Of a DNA stretch of 11,184 bases, positions 8,487 to 11,184 are shown piece after piece. The notes under the pieces are model-generated. The model made no database searches. It was not told the origin of the DNA and saw only the letters and a program-made list of their open reading frames with translations. The DNA lies in assembly GCA_003990745.1 (NCBI GenBank), contig RBNI01006574.1:1-11184 (forward strand), written 5' to 3'. Position 1 is the first letter of the stretch. The number at the start of each line of letters is the position of its first letter. This DNA is from Jimgerdemannia flammicorona. Lineage: Eukaryota; Mucoromycota; Endogonomycetes; Endogonales; Endogonaceae. A program made the translations under genes and the position numbers.

Positions 8487-8960
8487 GGTATAAAGGATCA
8501 GTGATAGCAGATCTCCTTATAGCACTCCTCTGCCCAGGGGAAATGAAACTTTTCTATATCTATTAACTAACATTACTGTCTGACTTCTCTCCAATAGTTT
8601 GATCAATAATTGTCTGAACTTTGGGAGAACATCTATATATTTTAGTACTCCCATCAGCCATACTTGCTAGACTCTATCATATGCCTTCTTCTGGTTCAGA
8701 AAAACTAGCTAACTATCAACCCCTATAGCCTGTGTTCCTTTAATAACTCTATGTACCCATGCTGTCCCATCTTACATATATTAAGTATCTCCCAATAAAG
8801 CCCCCCTATTCAGCCTCCAGCATCTGTTGAGTCACTCCTTGTAGCCTAGCTACCAATATCTTCATAACTAGCTTGCAATCTATATTCAAAAGCATGATCA
8901 GCCTCTAGTTCTTCTACTCCTCCCATCTCCTCTTATTATTATACAATAGAGCTATCAGTC
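8475..8960 (-). pseudogene. LINE reverse transcriptase, fingers to motif B
   Basis: The minus strand reads the RT N-terminal pattern EE*KN*RLIMLLNIDCK (the usual NYRPI-LLN-DYK, about 8850-8910), then KILVARLQGV and GGFIGR (the usual GFI-GR). After a frameshift near 8765 comes motif A, LVFLNQKKAYDRV (8670-8708), and motif B, RGVL*GDLLSLILYTLSLE (8475-8531). Motif A normally has Asp where Asn is seen; this catalytic residue loss fits GAC to AAC. Motif B has two Pro-to-Leu changes and one stop, consistent with C-to-T changes. Confidence 0.87.
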
Positions 8961-9829
8961 TTAAGTACTGTCCCTCAATCCACTCTCCTGATCTAATGAT
9001 CTTATCATATATTTACATTATCTCCTCCAAAGCCAGCTCCACATCTGCCATCTTCTTCCAGAAATCTCAAGATAGGCCATTCTCTCTAGGAGCTATCTCA
9101 AGACTTATTGTTGCCAAAATCCTATATATTTTCCCACCTTGAACAAATACTCTCAGATTCCTAAGGCCCTCTACTAGATTTGAGTACCAATTCTCCAGAT
9201 ACTATTTAATGTCTAGAATATCTTCTCTACCCTTCTTCTTGCTCTACAAATGTCCCCACCTCAAACCCAACTGGTCTAAGATCTCTAGAGCTCTAATCAC
9301 TATCTTCCCTGCCTCATCCAATACTCCTTTCCATTGTTGCCTTACCCTCCTCACCTAAAGAAGTTATGACAGAAACTTCATAGATCACTCCCTCTCTTTG
9401 ATACCCTACTACCTCAACTGGGTGACTATACTCTTTACCTATAGATCTTCCTCCTGTCTCAATATTCTCTTCAGCTCCTTCATCTCAAGTCAGATTTGCT
9501 GAACTCTCTAATCTCTCTCCTCTCCATTGTTTGGTAAATCTGCCCAGATCAACAACAACTTCTCCAATCTCTGTAAGGCCCACTATAATCAAATTCTTCT
9601 CTCATTACCCCTCACCTTCTCTGCCTTCCTCAGAACCTTTGAGTATTTTCAAATGCCACCACTGGTCCCCAATCTCTAGCCCCCTTGCTCTCTAGCTAAG
9701 AATTCTGAAACTTATGTCCATCATCCATACATTCCATAATGAGGGCTCCCCTAGTAATGAGGTATTCAGGCACTAATGTCCAGGCTCCTCTCTACTTTCC
9801 CCAAACCTCCCCCAATCTAGCAGACCTCA
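8961..9829 (-). pseudogene. LINE ORF2 linker between endonuclease and reverse transcriptase
   Basis: The position between the two domains and the continuing purine-rich coding strand place this in ORF2, but it is poorly conserved in all LINEs. Here it has stops in every frame and no motif I can name. Plus-strand open frames within it (for example 9739-10095) are Ser/Leu-rich shadows created by the pyrimidine bias. Confidence 0.6.
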
Positions 9830-10510
9830 ATGATCAGACTATGGGCACCAAATCATCTTCAGAGGGCTCTAGACATCTTCACCCCAGCACTTCACAGTTA
9901 AGATCCAGTCAATCCTTGAGTCCAACCCTACTATCTAGTGAGTATAGACCTAATAGTTTCTTCACCCAAGTCACCCTACATTCATCAGAGAGCTCAATCT
10001 TTCAATCTTCTCTCAGCCCTCAATATTCTCACTCTTTTCAGTCATCTCTCTCTCTCTATCAGTCCTGTCCAATCACTCATCTTAAATTATATTGAAGTCT
10101 CCACCCAAATAGTCCATCTCTATCTCTATCATTACTCTAGTATCTTAAAGTCCTTTTATCTATTCTATATGCTCTTTTCTTTCTACTGAACAATAACAAG
10201 ACTCAATAGTTAAGGGGCTCCAGTCTGATCTCTACCATATCCCCCACATTACTCTATTTCTTCAATGTTTAATATCTCTAATATCTTCTTTGCTCTTTCT
10301 AATCAAAATGTCTACCCAGCTCTGTCAAGTAGCTGCTTCACCCCATTCTCTTGTCCAGTCTAGCATGTCTAAGTCTACATTATATCCAATATTCTACAGC
10401 AGAAACAGATCTATATCCAGTCTCTTTAACTAGTAGAAAATATTTCTATATCTTATTATACTCCATAACTCATTGATATTTAAAGATAAAATTCTAGTTG
10501 TACTATTCAT
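9830..10510 (-). pseudogene. LINE endonuclease domain (EEP / AP-endonuclease-like)
   Basis: One minus-strand frame carries the endonuclease signature in order. It begins with ILSLNINELWS (the usual LN-NGLR start) and KRLDIDLFLL*N (the usual D-LLLQE, where Gln became a stop). Next come REWGEA, then GGDFN at 10091-10105, DRTDRE, SRIDWI at 9902-9919 and SDH at 9830-9838. The GGDFN, SR-D and SDH catalytic motifs are all intact. The frame holds without a single indel although many stops interrupt it. The domain nicks target DNA to start target-primed reverse transcription. Confidence 0.87.
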
Positions 10511-11157
10511 ATTGAATGATTATTATAGAGAAAGTTGTCTACTTTATAATTCCATACTCACTATATTACTAGTGATATTCAGGTTTCTCTCTACCTCAAG
10601 CTCCTCAGTCTCTCCTTACTAGGTATCCAGAGCTATCAAGATCTTCTAACAGTTCTCACTATCTATAGCTTCTATGTTAGACTAGTACTCTTCACACACT
10701 ATCTGCCACTTTGCCAACCCCTTCCTAAAGCCCTACAGATAGATTGTATGATCATTTACAATCCCCAGAAGTGCTATCTCTATAAGCATACAACCTCTAA
10801 GCCACTGAAATCACATGTCACCCTTAGAACAAATTTAGAAATCACATGCAAGATTATGAAGCTAAGTCAAACTAAAGTTACAGATCACAAAGCTGAGTCA
10901 ACTTAAAGTCATAGAATACAAGATTCATAGAAATGAAACCTTACCAATCAGGACTGAAAACATATATATTAAATATATAGGTATATTGAAATAGAGAACT
11001 ATAACAAACTAAACAAATAATCATAACTCTTAAATATATATACAAACATAATTACTGAAATCTACAACTATATCTGTACTAATATTTGAAATATCATTGT
11101 TAACTAAGCTACAGCTCTCTTGCCCCTTATAAATATCCATAGTCTAGCACTCTTCTA
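10511..11157. other. Probable LINE 5' region, no ORF1 recognised
   Basis: CpG-free like the rest of the block. Minus frames near 10560-10760 are partly open with Glu-rich stretches but no CCHC knuckle or other ORF1 mark. From about 10800 the plus strand turns A-rich and carries approximate 31-bp repeats. I infer a 5' UTR or a truncated ORF1. Confidence 0.45.
10859..10920 (+). repeat. Two degenerate 31-bp tandem units
   Basis: Units starting aagctaagtca (10859) and aagctgagtca (10890) align over 31 bases with several substitutions. A further hint of about 30-base spacing comes from gaaatcacatg at about 10807 and 10836. Tandem repeats of this kind occur in LINE 5' UTRs; here they may mark the promoter end of the element. 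Confidence 0.5.
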
Positions 11158-11184
11158 TTTTTTTTTTTTTTTTTTTTTTTTTTT
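11158..11184 (-). repeat. T27 run at the right edge
   Basis: The window ends in 27 T. On the minus strand this is a poly(A) run, which would be the 3' tail of another minus-strand retroposon whose body lies to the right. It could equally be the point where an assembly stopped. Confidence 0.6.

Larger units (their letters stand above)
6100..10510 (-). pseudogene. LINE ORF2 polyprotein pseudogene (endonuclease-RT-zinc motif)
   Basis: Translation from an ATG at 10508-10510 gives one frame with endonuclease motifs over about 700 bases with no indel but many stops. RT motifs follow in at least two further frames, joined by a frameshift near 8765, and a zinc motif comes last. Without the nested insert, the coding length is about 3.4 kb, normal for ORF2. 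Stops fall where the family has Gln, Arg or Trp, as expected from C-to-T changes on either strand. Examples are the RT motif B segment RGVRQG reading RGVL*G (CGA to CTA needs another change, CAA to TAA fits deamination) and the endonuclease LLQE-type segment reading LL*N. No ORF1 (gag-like) product was recognised upstream. The low end is approximate because no natural stop can be distinguished from decay. Confidence 0.85.
5681..11157 (-). mobile_element. Decayed LINE (non-LTR retrotransposon, L1/Tad1-like), CpG-free block
   Basis: This block carries a single minus-strand LINE with endonuclease, reverse transcriptase and C-terminal zinc motif, interrupted by a nested insertion at 7529-8470. 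Outer edges are not resolved: the 3' end is probably near the T-rich tract at about 5807-5820 (a decayed poly(A) tail on the minus strand) or the poly-C tract at 5912-5925, and the 5' end lies beyond 10510. I saw no flanking duplication. Only one CpG (8240-8241) exists across the whole block. Outside the nested insert the plus strand is strongly pyrimidine-rich, so the coding strand is purine-rich. Domain order and motifs fit ORF2 of L1/Tad1-type elements; clade assignment needs a tree. Confidence 0.88.

Noticed and set aside
9739..10189. Two overlapping plus-strand Ser/Leu-rich frames
   Set aside because: Both are antisense to the endonuclease domain with its GGDFN, SRIDWI and SDH motifs; low-complexity shadows.
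6100..10510. Alternative genetic code to explain the many in-frame stops of the LINE
   Set aside because: All three stop codons occur, at sites where Gln, Arg and Trp are expected, together with missense C-to-T changes; the EXORDIUM-like gene reads with the standard code.

Overview
The window looks like fungal nuclear DNA. It has short GT-AG introns of 71-117 bp, one intact secreted-protein gene, a decayed cell-wall glucanase gene, and a decayed non-LTR (LINE) retrotransposon. The phylum cannot be fixed from sequence alone. Both ends sit in homopolymers (A8 on the left, T27 on the right), so this may be a whole short contig that stopped at homopolymer runs.

Left part (1-3195): mostly non-coding, CpG-containing sequence. 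On the minus strand at about 1115-2190 lies a broken GH5 exo-1,3-beta-glucanase-type gene. It still carries two recognisable introns but has stops and frameshifts, so it is an ordinary gene gone dead rather than a retrocopy. At 3128-3177 there is a tiny insertion that is almost only a poly(A) tail (poly-T on the plus strand), flanked by a perfect 18-bp target-site duplication. This is the footprint of an extremely 5'-truncated retroposition event.

Middle (3521-4890): the one gene that looks functional. It is a three-exon plus-strand gene for a 323-residue secreted protein of the EXORDIUM / phosphate-induced protein 1 (PHI-1) family, with a TATA box, a signal peptide, clean introns and an AATAAA signal downstream. 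The family is best known from plants, so a fungal copy is notable.

Right part (about 5680-11184): a block with a single CpG dinucleotide in about 5.5 kb, against abundant CpG to the left. It holds one near-complete minus-strand LINE ORF2: an endonuclease domain at about 10510-9830, reverse transcriptase at about 8960-7300, and a C-terminal CCHC-like zinc-binding motif at about 6400-6324. The protein is ruined mainly by transitions of C-to-T type (Gln, Arg and Trp codons turned into stops, a catalytic Asp turned into Asn) with few indels. That is the signature expected from repeat-induced or methylation-linked cytosine deamination. A second retroposon of about 942 bp, in the opposite orientation and with its own A21 tail, sits inside the reverse transcriptase between motifs B and C. 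It is flanked by a 16-bp duplication whose two copies now differ only by two G/A changes.

The story I infer: LINE machinery has been active in this genome, copies are heavily mutated at C, and one secreted-protein gene stays intact between a dead glucanase gene and a retroelement graveyard. I saw no CRISPR array, tRNA, rRNA or bacterial-type operon.
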